A stretch of DNA of 64,000 nucleotides from an uncultured Pseudomonas sp. GTDB lineage: Bacteria; Pseudomonadota; Gammaproteobacteria; Pseudomonadales; Pseudomonadaceae. The notes under the pieces are model-generated. The model searched no databases. It saw nothing but the letters and a program-made list of their open reading frames with translations, and was not told where the DNA came from. Positions 45,802 to 54,485 of this stretch are shown here, piece by piece (within the stretch, counting starts at the first letter, position 1; every line of letters begins with the position of its first letter). Where the stretch lies: NCBI RefSeq assembly GCF_946886105.1, contig NZ_CAMPHV010000008.1, positions 62,001 to 126,000 on the forward strand, written 5' to 3'. Made by a program: the position numbers and the translations under genes.

Positions 45802-46712
45802 GCGCGCCACTCGAACAAAGCGCCAAACTACCCGGTGAGGCGCAGCCGCTGGCCGTGCCACGCGCACGTCTGTCGCCACAGCTCAGGGGCAAATGGCTGG
45901 CGGCGCTGTGCCTGCTGCCGTTCGCGATTTTCTTTATCGTCTTTCAGATCGCGCCGCTGGTATGGGTGGCGATCAACAGCCTGAACAGCGCCGAAGGTTG
46001 GGGCCTGGCCAACTTCGCCAAGATACTCGGCTCCAAGTTCTACCTGCAGGCGATCAAGCACAGCCTGCAGATCGCCTTCTGGTCGAGCCTGTTCGGCATG
46101 GCCATCGCCATCGTTGGCAGCTATTCGCTGCACCAGGTGGACTCCAAGCTGCGCGACTTCGTCATGGCCTTCTCCAACATGACCAGCAACTTCGCCGGGG
46201 TGCCGCTGGCCTTCGCCTTTATCATCCTGCTCGGCTTCAACGGCGCGCTGACCCTGCTGCTGATCAAGGCCGGGCTGATCGAGAGCTTCAACCTCTATTC
46301 GAAGAACGGCCTGACCGTGCTCTACACCTACTTTCAGATTCCCCTCGGCGTGCTGCTGCTCTACCCGGCCTTCGACGCCCTGCGCGAGGACTGGCGCGAG
46401 TCCGCCGCGCTGCTCGGCGCGGGCACCTGGGACTTCTGGCGGCATATCGGCCTGCCGGTGCTGACCCCGGCGCTGCTCGGCACCTTCGTCATCCTCCTGG
46501 CCAACGCCCTCGGCGCCTACGCCACCGTGTACTACCTGACCACCGGCAACTTTAACGTGATGCCGATCCGCATTGCCGGCCTGGTTTCCGGCGACATTTC
46601 CCTCGACCCGAATCTGGCCAGCGCCTTGGCGATGATCCTGGTCGGCCTGATGGCGGTAATCACCGTGGCCCATCAACTGCTGCTGAAGAGGAACCGCCAT
46701 GTCGCGCGCTGA
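45798..46712 (+). CDS. ABC transporter permease 1
   Basis: The protein has 304 residues: a hydrophilic N-terminus of about 30 residues, then six spans. The EAA-type coupling loop DWRESAALLGAGTWDFWRHIGLPVLTPAL is present near residue 215. It forms a heterodimer with the next permease. It overlaps the phosphatase gene by 4 bp (ATGA) and the next gene by 14 bp. Confidence 0.92.
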   Translation: MSAPLEQSAKLPGEAQPLAVPRARLSPQLRGKWLAALCLLPFAIFFIVFQIAPLVWVAINSLNSAEGWGLANFAKILGSKFYLQAIKHSLQIAFWSSLFGMAIAIVGSYSLHQVDSKLRDFVMAFSNMTSNFAGVPLAFAFIILLGFNGALTLLLIKAGLIESFNLYSKNGLTVLYTYFQIPLGVLLLYPAFDALREDWRESAALLGAGTWDFWRHIGLPVLTPALLGTFVILLANALGAYATVYYLTTGNFNVMPIRIAGLVSGDISLDPNLASALAMILVGLMAVITVAHQLLLKRNRHVAR

Positions 46713-47496
46713 CGCCATCCCGGCAGCGCTGTACCACCGCATCGTGGTCTGGCTGCTGTTTCTGATTTTGCTGACGCCGCTGGCCGGCACCCTGCTCTAT
46801 TCGCTGTCGACCAGTTGGTCGGCGACCATCCTGCCGGACGGCCTGACCTTCAAGTGGTACCTGGCGCTGTGGAGCGACGCGCGCTTTCTCGACGCCTTCG
46901 GCCAGTCGTTGCTGGTGTGTTTCAGCGCCCTGGCGCTGTCGGTGCTGTTGATCCTGCCGCTGCTGTTTGTGGTGCATTACCACTTCCCCAAGCTCGACGG
47001 GCTGATGAACATCCTGATTCTGCTGCCGTTCGCCGTGCCGCCGGTGGTGTCGTCGGTGGGCCTGCTGCAGCTGTATGGCTCGGGGCCGCTGGCGATGACC
47101 GGCACGCCGTGGATTCTGATCGGCTGCTACTTCACCATCGCCCTGCCCTTTATGTACCGCGCGATCACCAACAACCTGCAGGCGATCAATCTGCCGGACC
47201 TGATGGACGCCGCCCACCTGCTCGGCGCCAGCACCTGGAAAGCGGCGTTTCTGGTGGTGCTGCCGAACCTGCGCAAGGGCCTGATGGTCTCGCTGTTTCT
47301 CTCCTTCAGCTTCCTGTTCGGCGAGTTCGTGTTCGCCAACATGCTGGTCGGCACCCGCTACGAGACGCTGCAGGTCTACCTCAACAACATGAAAAACAGC
47401 AGCGGCCACTTCAACAGCGCCCTGGTGATTTCCTACTTCTTCTTCGTGCTGGTCTTCACCTGGGCCGCCAACCGCCTGAACAAGGACAAGTCATGA
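46699..47496 (+). CDS. ABC transporter permease 2
   Basis: The protein has 265 residues with six spans. The EAA loop is DLMDAAHLLGASTWKAAFLVVLPNLRKGL, followed by SLFLSFSFLFGEFVFANMLVG. It pairs with permease 1 in the inner membrane. Its stop overlaps the ATPase start by 4 bp. Confidence 0.92.
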   Translation: MSRADAIPAALYHRIVVWLLFLILLTPLAGTLLYSLSTSWSATILPDGLTFKWYLALWSDARFLDAFGQSLLVCFSALALSVLLILPLLFVVHYHFPKLDGLMNILILLPFAVPPVVSSVGLLQLYGSGPLAMTGTPWILIGCYFTIALPFMYRAITNNLQAINLPDLMDAAHLLGASTWKAAFLVVLPNLRKGLMVSLFLSFSFLFGEFVFANMLVGTRYETLQVYLNNMKNSSGHFNSALVISYFFFVLVFTWAANRLNKDKS

Positions 47497-48497
47497 GTTA
47501 CCTGAGCATCCGCGGCTTGCACAAAAACTACGGCGACACCTCGATCTTCAGCGATATTAATTGCGAGATCGGCAAGGGCGAATTCGTCACCCTGCTCGGC
47601 CCCTCGGGTTGCGGCAAATCCACCCTGCTGCGCTGCATCGCCGGCCTCACCGAAGTGGGCGGCGGGCAGATCCTTCTGGATGGCGACGACCTGGTGCCGC
47701 AAGCACCGCAGAAACGCGGCATCGGCATGGTGTTCCAGAGCTATGCGCTGTTCCCCAATATGACCGTGCAGCAGAACGTCGCCTTCGGTCTGCGCATGCA
47801 GAAGGTCGCCAAGGAAGAGAGCGCCGAGCGCGTGCGCGAAGCCCTGGCCATGGTCGAACTCGGCGACTTCGCCACGCGCTACCCGCATCAGTTGTCCGGC
47901 GGCCAGTGCCAGCGCGTGGCCCTGGCCCGCTCGCTGGTCACCCGCCCGCGCCTGCTGCTGCTCGACGAACCGCTGTCGGCCCTGGATGCACGGATTCGCA
48001 AACACCTGCGCGAGCAAATCCGCAGCATCCAGCAGGACCTCGGCCTGACCACCATCTTCGTCACCCACGATCAGGAAGAAGCGCTGGTGATGTCCGACCG
48101 GATCTTCTTGATGAACGCCGGCAAGATCGTCCAGAGCGGCGATGCGGAAACCCTCTACACCGCGCCTGTCGACGCCTTCGCCGCCGGCTTTATCGGCAAC
48201 TACAACCTGCTCGACGCCGACGCCGCCAGCCGCTTGCTCGACCGGCCGATAAACAGCCGTATCGCCATCCGCCCCGAGGCTATCCGGCTCGACGGCGAAG
48301 GCGGCGCAAACGGTATAGGTATAGAGGGGCAGATCCGCAGCCACAGCCTGCTCGGCAACGTCATCCGCTACCGGGTCGAGGCCCGCGGCGTGGAGTTGCT
48401 GGTCGATGTACTTAATCGCACCGCGAGCGACATGCACGGCAGCGGCCAGCGCATCGCGCTGAGCATCGACGCCGACGCGATCCGGGAGGTGGCGTAA
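47493..48497 (+). CDS. ABC transporter ATP-binding protein
   Basis: The protein has 334 residues. Walker A GPSGCGKST, Q-loop VFQSYALFP, signature LSGGQCQRVALARSL, Walker B LLLLDEPLSALD and the switch His in FVTHDQEEAL are all present. A C-terminal TOBE/OB-like region (residues 240-330, INSRIAIRPEAIRL) is typical of spermidine, iron and aminoethylphosphonate importers. The ATG at 47493 is coupled to permease 2. Confidence 0.94.
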   Translation: MSYLSIRGLHKNYGDTSIFSDINCEIGKGEFVTLLGPSGCGKSTLLRCIAGLTEVGGGQILLDGDDLVPQAPQKRGIGMVFQSYALFPNMTVQQNVAFGLRMQKVAKEESAERVREALAMVELGDFATRYPHQLSGGQCQRVALARSLVTRPRLLLLDEPLSALDARIRKHLREQIRSIQQDLGLTTIFVTHDQEEALVMSDRIFLMNAGKIVQSGDAETLYTAPVDAFAAGFIGNYNLLDADAASRLLDRPINSRIAIRPEAIRLDGEGGANGIGIEGQIRSHSLLGNVIRYRVEARGVELLVDVLNRTASDMHGSGQRIALSIDADAIREVA

Positions 48498-49150
48498 TGG
48501 CCCTGGCGATTTTCGACCTCGACGAAACCCTGATCCACGGCGACTGCGCCAGCCTGTGGAGCCAGGAGATGGCCAAGCTCGGTTGGGTCGACGGCGACAG
48601 CTTTCTTCAGAAAGACCATGAGCTGATGGCGCTCTACGCCGAGGGCAAGCTGGCCATGGAGGACTATATGACCTTCAGTCTCTCGCCGTTGGTCGGGCGC
48701 AGCGCCGAGGAAGTCGCCTTCGTCGTCGAGCCCTATGTCGAGGATGTGATCGAGCCGCTGTTCTACAGCGACGCCACCCGCTGCCTGGCCACCCACCGCG
48801 CCGCCGGCGACCGCATTCTGATCATCTCCGCCTCCGCGCACTTTCTGGTCAGCGCCATCGCCGCACGCCTGAAAGTCGACGATGTGCTGGCCATCGACAT
48901 CGAAGAGCAACACGGCACCTACAGCGGCCGCACCCGCGGCGTGCTGACCTACCGCGAGGGCAAGGTCACGCGCCTGCAGGCCTGGCTCGAAGAACAGGGC
49001 GAAAGCCTCGACGGCGCCTACTTCTACTCCGATTCGCGCAACGACCTGCCACTGCTGCAACTGGTCAGCCAACCCTATGCGGTCAACCCGGACCCGGTGT
49101 TGCGCCGGCACGCCGAACAAGCCGGCTGGCCGATTCTCAGCTGGAAGTGA
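48497..49150 (+). CDS. HAD-IB family phosphatase (SerB-like)
   Basis: The protein has 217 residues. HAD motifs: DLDETL (nucleophile and acid Asp, motif I), IISASAHFLV (motif II Ser) and YFYSDSRNDLPLL (motif IV). The helical cap after motif I is of subclass IB, like phosphoserine phosphatase. Its start overlaps the ATPase stop by one base. With the NPP-like enzyme it suggests stepwise dephosphorylation of an imported phosphoester. Confidence 0.9.
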   Translation: MALAIFDLDETLIHGDCASLWSQEMAKLGWVDGDSFLQKDHELMALYAEGKLAMEDYMTFSLSPLVGRSAEEVAFVVEPYVEDVIEPLFYSDATRCLATHRAAGDRILIISASAHFLVSAIAARLKVDDVLAIDIEEQHGTYSGRTRGVLTYREGKVTRLQAWLEEQGESLDGAYFYSDSRNDLPLLQLVSQPYAVNPDPVLRRHAEQAGWPILSWK

Positions 49151-49163
49151 TCCGTTAGCTTGT

Positions 49164-49233
49164 GTAGCCCGGATGAAATCCGGGGGAGCTCAAACGACCG
49201 CTCCCGGATTGCGCTGGCGCTTATCCAGGCTAC
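49164..49233. repeat. Palindromic element, GTAGCCCGG family
   Basis: GTAGCCCGGATGAAATCCGGG at the left (20-odd bases) and CCCGGATTGC...AGGCTAC at the right. It lies directly downstream of the HAD gene and may act as the operon's 3' stem-loop. Confidence 0.7.
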
Positions 49234-49284
49234 AACAGCACGCGGTGGGAGGCGTTTCAGCGGCAAGCTTCCTAGCAGCACTGG

Positions 49285-49362
49285 GTAGCCCGGAGACAAT
49301 CCGGGAAAAGCTTGCGCATGCACCACCGCTCCCGGAGTGCACCAAAGGCCAATTCGGGCTAC
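49285..49362. repeat. Palindromic element, GTAGCCCGG family (diverged)
   Basis: GTAGCCCGGAGACAATCCGGG is paired with CCCGGAGTGC...TTCGGGCTAC over 78 bp. It is the second copy in the 392-bp gap before the diguanylate cyclase gene; the remainder of the gap holds no recognisable gene. Confidence 0.65.
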
Positions 49363-49542
49363 CGAATTGCAGGTTTCCGTGGATTCGGATGCGGCGAGAG
49401 CGGCTTTACCCTGACTGCTCGTCTATAACTGCCACTTCACCCGCCGTTTGGCACAAATACTGGCAATTTGCTCAACTTTCGCCCTTGCCAGGCATCGACA
49501 AAGCTCGGCATCCTTGAGCGCATAACAACTACAGAATCCGCT

Positions 49543-50592
49543 ATGGCAATGCTGATCCGGCGAATGCTTACGCGCCTGCGCAATGACTTCCAGCTGTCCA
49601 TCATCACCTTGATGGGGCTGATCGGCGTCCTGGGCATTTCGCCCTACGCGATTTACCGGCTGCTGGAGGGCAACTATCTGGTTGGCTTGGCCGACTGCGT
49701 GATCGTGTTCTCGACCCTGGTCGCGGTGATTTACGCCTGGCGTAGCGGCGATACGGAAAAGCCCGGCATCTATCTGGCCACCGTACTCACAGTGGGAGGA
49801 ACCCTGGTGGCGACCAACCTCGGAGTCAACGGGGTGTTCTGGCTGTACCCGCTTATTCTCTTCAACTTCTTCATGGTGACACCCGGCAAAGCGGTATTGG
49901 CCACGGCACTGGTATTGCTGGCCCTGGTGAGCCATGCCCTGCTGGTACCGGGTTCGGTGTTCGAGAGCAGCTACCAGATGACTTCATTTCTGGTCACCAG
50001 CTCGGTCGCTGGCCTGTTGGCCTTTATCTTCGCTTACCGCACCCGTCGCCAACGCGATCAGCTGCAGATTCTGGCGATCCAGGACCCATTGACCGGCGCG
50101 CGCAATCGCCGGGCGATGAACGAAGAACTGAGAATCGCCGTGGCGCTGAATCGCCGGCACGGCAGCATGTTCGCGATTTTGGTGATGGACCTGGATCACT
50201 TCAAACGGATCAACGACACCTTCGGCCACCAGGCCGGCGATCAGGTGCTGATGGACTTCGTCAAACTGATCAGAAAGTCCTCGCGCAAGGAGGATCGGCT
50301 GTTCCGCTTCGGCGGCGAAGAATTCCTCATGCTCCTGCCGAACACCGACAAAGCCGGCCTGCTGGCGGCGGCCAAGCACCTGCACAGCCAGGTCGCGCAA
50401 CACCTGCTCGGCCCGGGTGGGCCGGTAACCATGTCGATCGGCGGCGCCATTCTACGCACCGGTGAGGACTGGGAAAGCTGGCTGCTACGGGCCGATCAAC
50501 GCCTCTATCGCGCCAAGGCCGCGGGCCGCAACTGCACCGTTGCCGACGACGCCTCGCAAGCCCTTCCACCCGTGCTGTCGAACCTGTTCTAA
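49543..50592 (+). CDS. Membrane diguanylate cyclase (GGEEF)
   Basis: The protein has 349 residues. About five to six spans at residues 17-165 are followed by a GGDEF domain with DPLTGARNRRAM, MDLDHFKRINDTFGHQAGD and the intact active site FRFGGEEFLMLLP. No RxxD inhibitory site is present before GGEEF (RKEDRLFRF lacks the spacing), so product inhibition may be weak. It is the only c-di-GMP synthase candidate among the three GGDEF proteins of the window. Confidence 0.93.
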   Translation: MAMLIRRMLTRLRNDFQLSIITLMGLIGVLGISPYAIYRLLEGNYLVGLADCVIVFSTLVAVIYAWRSGDTEKPGIYLATVLTVGGTLVATNLGVNGVFWLYPLILFNFFMVTPGKAVLATALVLLALVSHALLVPGSVFESSYQMTSFLVTSSVAGLLAFIFAYRTRRQRDQLQILAIQDPLTGARNRRAMNEELRIAVALNRRHGSMFAILVMDLDHFKRINDTFGHQAGDQVLMDFVKLIRKSSRKEDRLFRFGGEEFLMLLPNTDKAGLLAAAKHLHSQVAQHLLGPGGPVTMSIGGAILRTGEDWESWLLRADQRLYRAKAAGRNCTVADDASQALPPVLSNLF

Positions 50593-50678
50593 GCGTGGCG
50601 AACGACGTCAACGCCACGCTGTAACAAACGGACAACTGCCCAGTCTATTCAGCACACTCCCCCCACCTGGGAATCGCG

Positions 50679-51203
50679 ATGAAACGACGTAACTTTATCC
50701 GGGGCCTGGCCCTGCTTCCCGCCCTGCCGTTGCTCGGCAGCCATGCACCCTCGAGCCTCGCCGCGGCCATCAGCGGCGCGACCAGCGTTACCCCGCTGGA
50801 CAAACCGCACAGCGCCTGGCGCGAACTGCTGTCGCCGCAGGCCTATGCGGTGCTGTTCGAAGAAGACACCGAACGCGCGGGCAGCAGCCCCTTGAACCAT
50901 GAGAAACGCAGCGGCACCTACGTCTGCGCCGCCTGTTACCTGCCGCTGTTCGACAGCCAACACAAGTACGAAAGCGGCACCGGCTGGCCGAGCTTCACCC
51001 AGCCGATCGAAGGCCATGTCGGCCTCAAGAGCGACCGCACACTGTTCTTCCCGCGCACCGAGTATCACTGCGCCCGTTGCGGCGGGCACCAGGGCCATGT
51101 GTTCGACGACGGCCCGAAACCGCGCGGCGAGCGTTGGTGCAACAACGGTCTGGCGCTGCGCTTTATCGTCGCGGGCGAAAGCCTGCCGGAATTGAGGAGT
51201 TGA
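50679..51203 (+). CDS. msrB: Exported peptide-methionine (R)-S-oxide reductase
   Basis: The protein has 174 residues. The N-terminus MKRRNFIRGLALLPALP has twin arginines followed by a hydrophobic stretch, consistent with Tat or Sec export. The MsrB domain has zinc pairs CAAC and CARC, GTGWPSF, and the catalytic Cys in GERWCNNGLALRF. It repairs methionine-R-sulfoxide in periplasmic proteins. It is followed by msrA after 2 bp, covering both stereoisomers. Confidence 0.92.
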   Translation: MKRRNFIRGLALLPALPLLGSHAPSSLAAAISGATSVTPLDKPHSAWRELLSPQAYAVLFEEDTERAGSSPLNHEKRSGTYVCAACYLPLFDSQHKYESGTGWPSFTQPIEGHVGLKSDRTLFFPRTEYHCARCGGHQGHVFDDGPKPRGERWCNNGLALRFIVAGESLPELRS

Positions 51204-51205
51204 GT

Positions 51206-51865
51206 ATGCGCATGCCCTCGTTCACCCGCGCGCCGACTGTCGCCGCCGCGCTGATCCTCGCTTCGCTGCTGGTCGCCTGCGGGCAGAGTTCGGCGCAAGC
51301 CCCGAAAACCGCGGCCAGCGCCAGCGAAATACCGGCGAATAGTGCAGTCGCGGTGTTCGCCGGCGGCTGCTTCTGGTGCACCGAATCGGACTTCGACAAA
51401 GTCCCCGGCGTATTCGAAACCACCTCCGGCTATATCGGCGGCAACGTCGACAACCCCACCTACGAACAAGTGTCGGCCGGCACGACCGGGCATATCGAAG
51501 CGGTGCAAGTGCGTTATGACGCCAGCAAAACCAGCTACGCCAAATTGCTGGAAGCCTACTGGCCCACCATCGACCCCATCACCGCCAACGCTCAGTTCTG
51601 CGACCACGGCCCGCAATACCGCAGCGCGATCTTCTATGCCAACGCCGAGGAACAGGCCCAGGCCGAGGCGTCGAAAGCCGCGCTACAAGCCTCCGGGCGC
51701 TTCAAGCGGGACATCGTCACCGAGATTTTGCCGATGACGACTTTCTATCCTGCGGAGGACTACCACCAGGACTACTACCAGCGAAACCCGCTGCGCTACG
51801 CCTACTACCGCAACGGTTGCGGCCGCGATGCACGGCTGGAAAGGCTCTGGGGCAAAAAGCCCTGA
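51206..51865 (+). CDS. msrA: Lipoprotein peptide-methionine (S)-S-oxide reductase
   Basis: The protein has 219 residues. The lipoprotein signal ends SLLVACGQ. The catalytic motif GCFWC is in FAGGCFWCTESDF near residue 55; GGNVDNPTYEQVSAGTTGHIEAVQV and DHGPQYRSAIFY are family segments. Export to the periplasm, together with the adjacent MsrB, makes an extracytoplasmic methionine-repair pair. GAGGAG lies directly before the ATG at 51206. Confidence 0.93.
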   Translation: MRMPSFTRAPTVAAALILASLLVACGQSSAQAPKTAASASEIPANSAVAVFAGGCFWCTESDFDKVPGVFETTSGYIGGNVDNPTYEQVSAGTTGHIEAVQVRYDASKTSYAKLLEAYWPTIDPITANAQFCDHGPQYRSAIFYANAEEQAQAEASKAALQASGRFKRDIVTEILPMTTFYPAEDYHQDYYQRNPLRYAYYRNGCGRDARLERLWGKKP

Positions 51866-51871
51866 CCTGCT

Positions 51872-51904
51872 CGGCATCAGCTGGCGAAACGGCGGCTGAT
51901 GCCG
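51872..51904. other. Hairpin after msrA
   Basis: A perfect 10-bp stem CGGCATCAGC / GCTGATGCCG with a 13-nt loop, 7 bp after the msrA stop. No U-run follows, so it is a transcript-end stabiliser or a weak terminator. Confidence 0.45.
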
Positions 51905-51987
51905 AAGTATTCAGCCGCTGATTCGAAGCGGCATTGCGCCTGCGCCTGGGTTAGTTTCACTACTTACCCGCTTCGCGAGCAGCCCCT

Positions 51988-52425
51988 ATGCCTTCCTTGA
52001 AACCCCTGTTCAAACTGGCCACCTTCGTCGCCCTTGGCGGCTGGCTGCTGCTCGTCTGCCTGCCCTTCTGGCAGCTTGCCGACGAAGTGGTACTGGGCAT
52101 CGCCGTGGTGCTGCTCGGGCTGATCTACAGTTGGCTGCTGATCGCCGCCATGCGCCAACGCCCCGAGCCCGGCAGCGGCAGACCGGGCTTCTTCAGCCTC
52201 AGCGGCGTACTGGCATTGCTGCGCCAACCCACAGCCGCACTGGCGGCCTGGGTGCATATCCTGGCGTTCGACCTGATGGTGGGGTTGTACATCCGCAGCG
52301 AAGGCACCATCGCCGGCATCAGCCATTGGGCGCTGCTGCCCTGCTACCTGCTGACCCTGATGTTCGGCCCCTTGGGCCTGCTGGCGTTTCTCGCGTTGCG
52401 TTGGTGGGTTGGCTTGGCGGCCTAA
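51988..52425 (+). CDS. ABA4-like membrane protein (DUF4281)
   Basis: The protein has 145 residues and four hydrophobic helices. The C-terminal half, AWVHILAFDLMVGLYIRSEG and CYLLTLMFGPLGLLAFL, matches the bacterial ABA4-like/DUF4281 family related to plant neoxanthin-synthesis proteins. The bacterial function is unknown. Its stop codon shares bases with the stop of the convergent gene (CTAA at 52422-52425). Confidence 0.75.
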   Translation: MPSLKPLFKLATFVALGGWLLLVCLPFWQLADEVVLGIAVVLLGLIYSWLLIAAMRQRPEPGSGRPGFFSLSGVLALLRQPTAALAAWVHILAFDLMVGLYIRSEGTIAGISHWALLPCYLLTLMFGPLGLLAFLALRWWVGLAA

Positions 52426-52763
52426 CGGCTGCGCTGGTATTGCTGGCTACCCTGCCCCGGCAATGTCTGCACCTCATAACCGTTGGGATACTCGATGCTC
52501 TGACGAATAGCGCCGCGGCTTTCTACCGATTGGCTGCTTGAGTGGCTTTCATAACGCCTGAGCGTACCGTCGCCCGGCAAGCGTTGGCCGCCATACAGAT
52601 TATGTTGCTCGTAGTGCTGCGAGCTGCCGATGCTGCCACTGGCACCTGGGCTGATGTAGGTTTTCGGGATGACACGAATCTCCTGTGGGGCCTGGGAGTC
52701 GGCATAAACCGGCGATACCAGCGCCACGCCGAGAATGACCAATAGGCGAACAAAAACTGTCAT
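52422..52763 (-). CDS. Exported protein of unknown function
   Basis: The protein has 113 residues: a signal peptide (about 1-21, ending VYA) followed by a Gln/Ser/Tyr-rich region with GQRLPGDGTLRRYES and GYEVQTLPGQG. I do not recognise the family. Codon use is like its chromosomal neighbours, so I place it outside the integron. The convergent neighbour shares its stop bases. Confidence 0.65.
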   Translation of the reverse strand: MTVFVRLLVILGVALVSPVYADSQAPQEIRVIPKTYISPGASGSIGSSQHYEQHNLYGGQRLPGDGTLRRYESHSSSQSVESRGAIRQSIEYPNGYEVQTLPGQGSQQYQRSR

Positions 52764-52919
52764 GGCAACCTCTGCATCATGCGATCTGGAGTGTGGCTAC
52801 CTGCTCATTGCGTAGCTGGGTGAGCGAACAGAGCAACGCGCAATACCGACACCAGCCATAGCCTATAAGGGCAAAGACTACTTGAGCACTTCGCGAAAGA
52901 ATAGCAGCTTGGCGAGCGC

Positions 52920-53249
52920 TTAAACCGGCACTGAAAGCATTAAATGAATAGGATACATGGCATACACCATCAGGCCCGTAATTAAACAGGCTGCCAGCGA
53001 AACACGCCCCAAGTAAGCCCTTAGATTGTTATTAAAGAAAGTAGCGATCAGAAAGGCGCCAATAAGCAGCGGCGAGACAAGCCAGCCAGGCCCGATGGAA
53101 AATGCCATAGCGGACCAAGCTGGAACACCGCCGTACATTGAGGCGAATACATTTTCAAATTGCCTAACAGTCACTTCCGAACAATACCAAGCGATCAAGG
53201 ATTGGGCAGCAGCAAATAGTATCGATAGAAGTACGGCTATTATTTTCAC
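52920..53249 (-). CDS. Small membrane protein of unknown function
   Basis: The protein has 109 residues with three or four hydrophobic segments (MKIIAVLLSILFAAAQSLIAW, MAFSIGPGWLVSPLLIGAFLI, ACLITGLMVYAMYPIHLML). The GC content is visibly lower than that of the genes to its left. It reads in the same direction as the integron cassettes and may be the most distal cassette, but I could not find a convincing attC after it. Confidence 0.55.
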   Translation of the reverse strand: MKIIAVLLSILFAAAQSLIAWYCSEVTVRQFENVFASMYGGVPAWSAMAFSIGPGWLVSPLLIGAFLIATFFNNNLRAYLGRVSLAACLITGLMVYAMYPIHLMLSVPV

Positions 53250-53294
53250 TTTGATTACCTAGGATTGTCTTTAAGACAAATAACAAACTACAAA

Positions 53295-53357
53295 CATCAA
53301 CAATAAAGTTAAGGGAGTGTGTCAGCGCGCCCCAGTGAACGACCGATTAGATCAAGC
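53295..53357 (-). other. Degenerate attC-like site after the GFA cassette
   Basis: The plus strand reads CATCAAC core, then GTTAAGGGAGTG, CGCGCCCCAGTGA and GATCAAGCC, aligning block by block with the clear attC at 54908 (GTTAAGGGGCGG, CCGTCCCAGTGA, GATTTGAACC). The cores are imperfect. It immediately follows the GFA stop codon. Confidence 0.5.
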
Positions 53358-53711
53358 CTAAATGGACGCACCATCGTATACCTGAAAAGGCAGCGCTGAT
53401 GAATCCATTCCCTCTATGCATCCGAGATTTATGCGATAGTGACCTGGCTTTCTCATTGTTTGGTGAAATGGATAGATCCCACACTTGCTACAAAAGTGGT
53501 GCTTTGCAATGTGGCTACCGAATTCGTAGGTTGACAGAGAGCCTGGAGTTGCAGTGATAAGCAAATCATTAGGTGCCAAAATGAATGCACTCATAATGGC
53601 ACCTTTTCGCTGGCAAATAGAACAGTTGCAGCGCAATCCGCTTTCAATGGTTGGGGCCGAGAACTCGAATTTTACTGCACCGCAATGGCAACTTCCCTTG
53701 TATTGCTGCAT
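53358..53711 (-). CDS. GFA family (glutathione-dependent formaldehyde-activating-like) protein, cassette gene
   Basis: The protein has 117 residues. The zinc-binding cysteines of the GFA/CENP-V fold are present: GSCHCGAV, LRCNCSICQRKG and HFCSKCGIYPFH. The enzymatic role is uncertain; most members are of unknown substrate. AGGAGG lies 6 bp upstream. It is flanked by attC-like sites on both sides and reads leftward with the other cassettes. GFA proteins are, as far as I recall, common integron cassette cargo. Confidence 0.82.
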   Translation of the reverse strand: MQQYKGSCHCGAVKFEFSAPTIESGLRCNCSICQRKGAIMSAFILAPNDLLITATPGSLSTYEFGSHIAKHHFCSKCGIYPFHQTMRKPGHYRINLGCIEGMDSSALPFQVYDGASI

Positions 53712-53721
53712 ATAACCTCCT

Positions 53722-53807
53722 GCGTGATCGGACAGTTTAAGGGACGCAAGCGAAGCTTGTGGGCGTTTTGGGTGAGAAAAACGAACAGCCTTGAACACTT
53801 GCCCAGC
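53722..53807 (-). other. Degenerate attC-like site
   Basis: The plus strand shows GTTTAAGGGACGC, a short AAGC-GAA-GCTT stem, GGGTGAGAAAAACGAAC and CTTGAACAC, in the order seen in the clean attC at 54908. The GTTRRRY cores are eroded (GCGTGAT). GCATAAC-like heptamers also occur further right, at 53933-53939 and 53976-53982. Confidence 0.42.
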
Positions 53808-53976
53808 TGCGCGAACGACAGAGTGGCCAGGGCTAAAAGCCCAAAACAGGCCAGATATACGAATGCAACCGCGCTGACGACAGGCTCGAAAAGCTATTCC
53901 TCACCGCTTGCGGGGAGAGTCCATATACAATTGTTATGCTGCTCAAATTTCTGATTGGTAATTTAGAATTGTTATG

Positions 53977-54372
53977 TTATGCATTTTTTGGAAGCCGAAA
54001 TTTTCCCAGTGCAGTGGAGTACCACTGGCCTAAATATTTTACCCAAATAGAGCTAAATGATGTCTTGGTTTGCTCATTATAATAAACTGAGTATTCAACT
54101 TTTATTGCTGGATTAGAACCGTATAATTCTGATTTTGGATGAAACTCCGCAATTTGAAAAGCTCCCAATTCTGCAGTTTCGATTGAAGCTAAAAAATCTG
54201 TGATTGAATCTATTGTCAGCTGAGGCTCATCGGTTCGCTCCCGCTCTCGTTTCTCGCGTATGGCCGGCAAGATAAGATCATATAGCGCGGCAGCATCCCC
54301 TGTGACTTCAGCCTGAATCTGTTCTTGAATTCGGGCTTCAATTTCTATTTTGTAATTTTCTGGTGGCTTCAT
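53977..54372 (-). CDS. Cassette gene of unknown function
   Basis: The protein has 131 residues, is AT-rich compared with the chromosome and has no signal peptide. It resembles a small NTF2-like or alpha+beta protein (DAAALYDLILPAIREKRERE, KVEYSVYYNEQTKTSFSSIWVKYLGQWYS), where the last part looks like an NTF2/SnoaL beta sheet; this is only an impression. It begins 13 bp after an attC core, as cassette genes do. Confidence 0.65.
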   Translation of the reverse strand: MKPPENYKIEIEARIQEQIQAEVTGDAAALYDLILPAIREKRERERTDEPQLTIDSITDFLASIETAELGAFQIAEFHPKSELYGSNPAIKVEYSVYYNEQTKTSFSSIWVKYLGQWYSTALGKFRLPKNA

Positions 54373-54384
54373 TTTTTTGATTAG

Positions 54385-54467
54385 GCATAACGTTGTAGGT
54401 AAGGGGCGCTGCGCGGCGCTTTATCGCGCAGCGTCCAGAGGGAGCGGCCTTGACCGCGGTGTTAGGC
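54385..54467 (-). other. Integron attC site (between cassettes)
   Basis: The 83-bp imperfect palindrome is bounded on the plus strand by GCATAAC (54385-54391) and GTTAGGC (54461-54467), i.e. GTTATGC and GCCTAAC cores in cassette orientation. The inside holds GGTAAGGGGCG, a GCTGCGCGGCG / CGCGCAGCG arm and CCTTGACC. This is the standard attC layout. Confidence 0.82.
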
Positions 54468-54485
54468 CGAGTGCTGGATTGCACG

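Noticed and set aside
52764..52919. attC site after the 109-residue membrane protein
   Set aside because: No paired GTTRRRY/RYYYAAC cores or conserved GTTAAGGG / CCCAGTGA blocks could be found, so the integron's left edge is left open.
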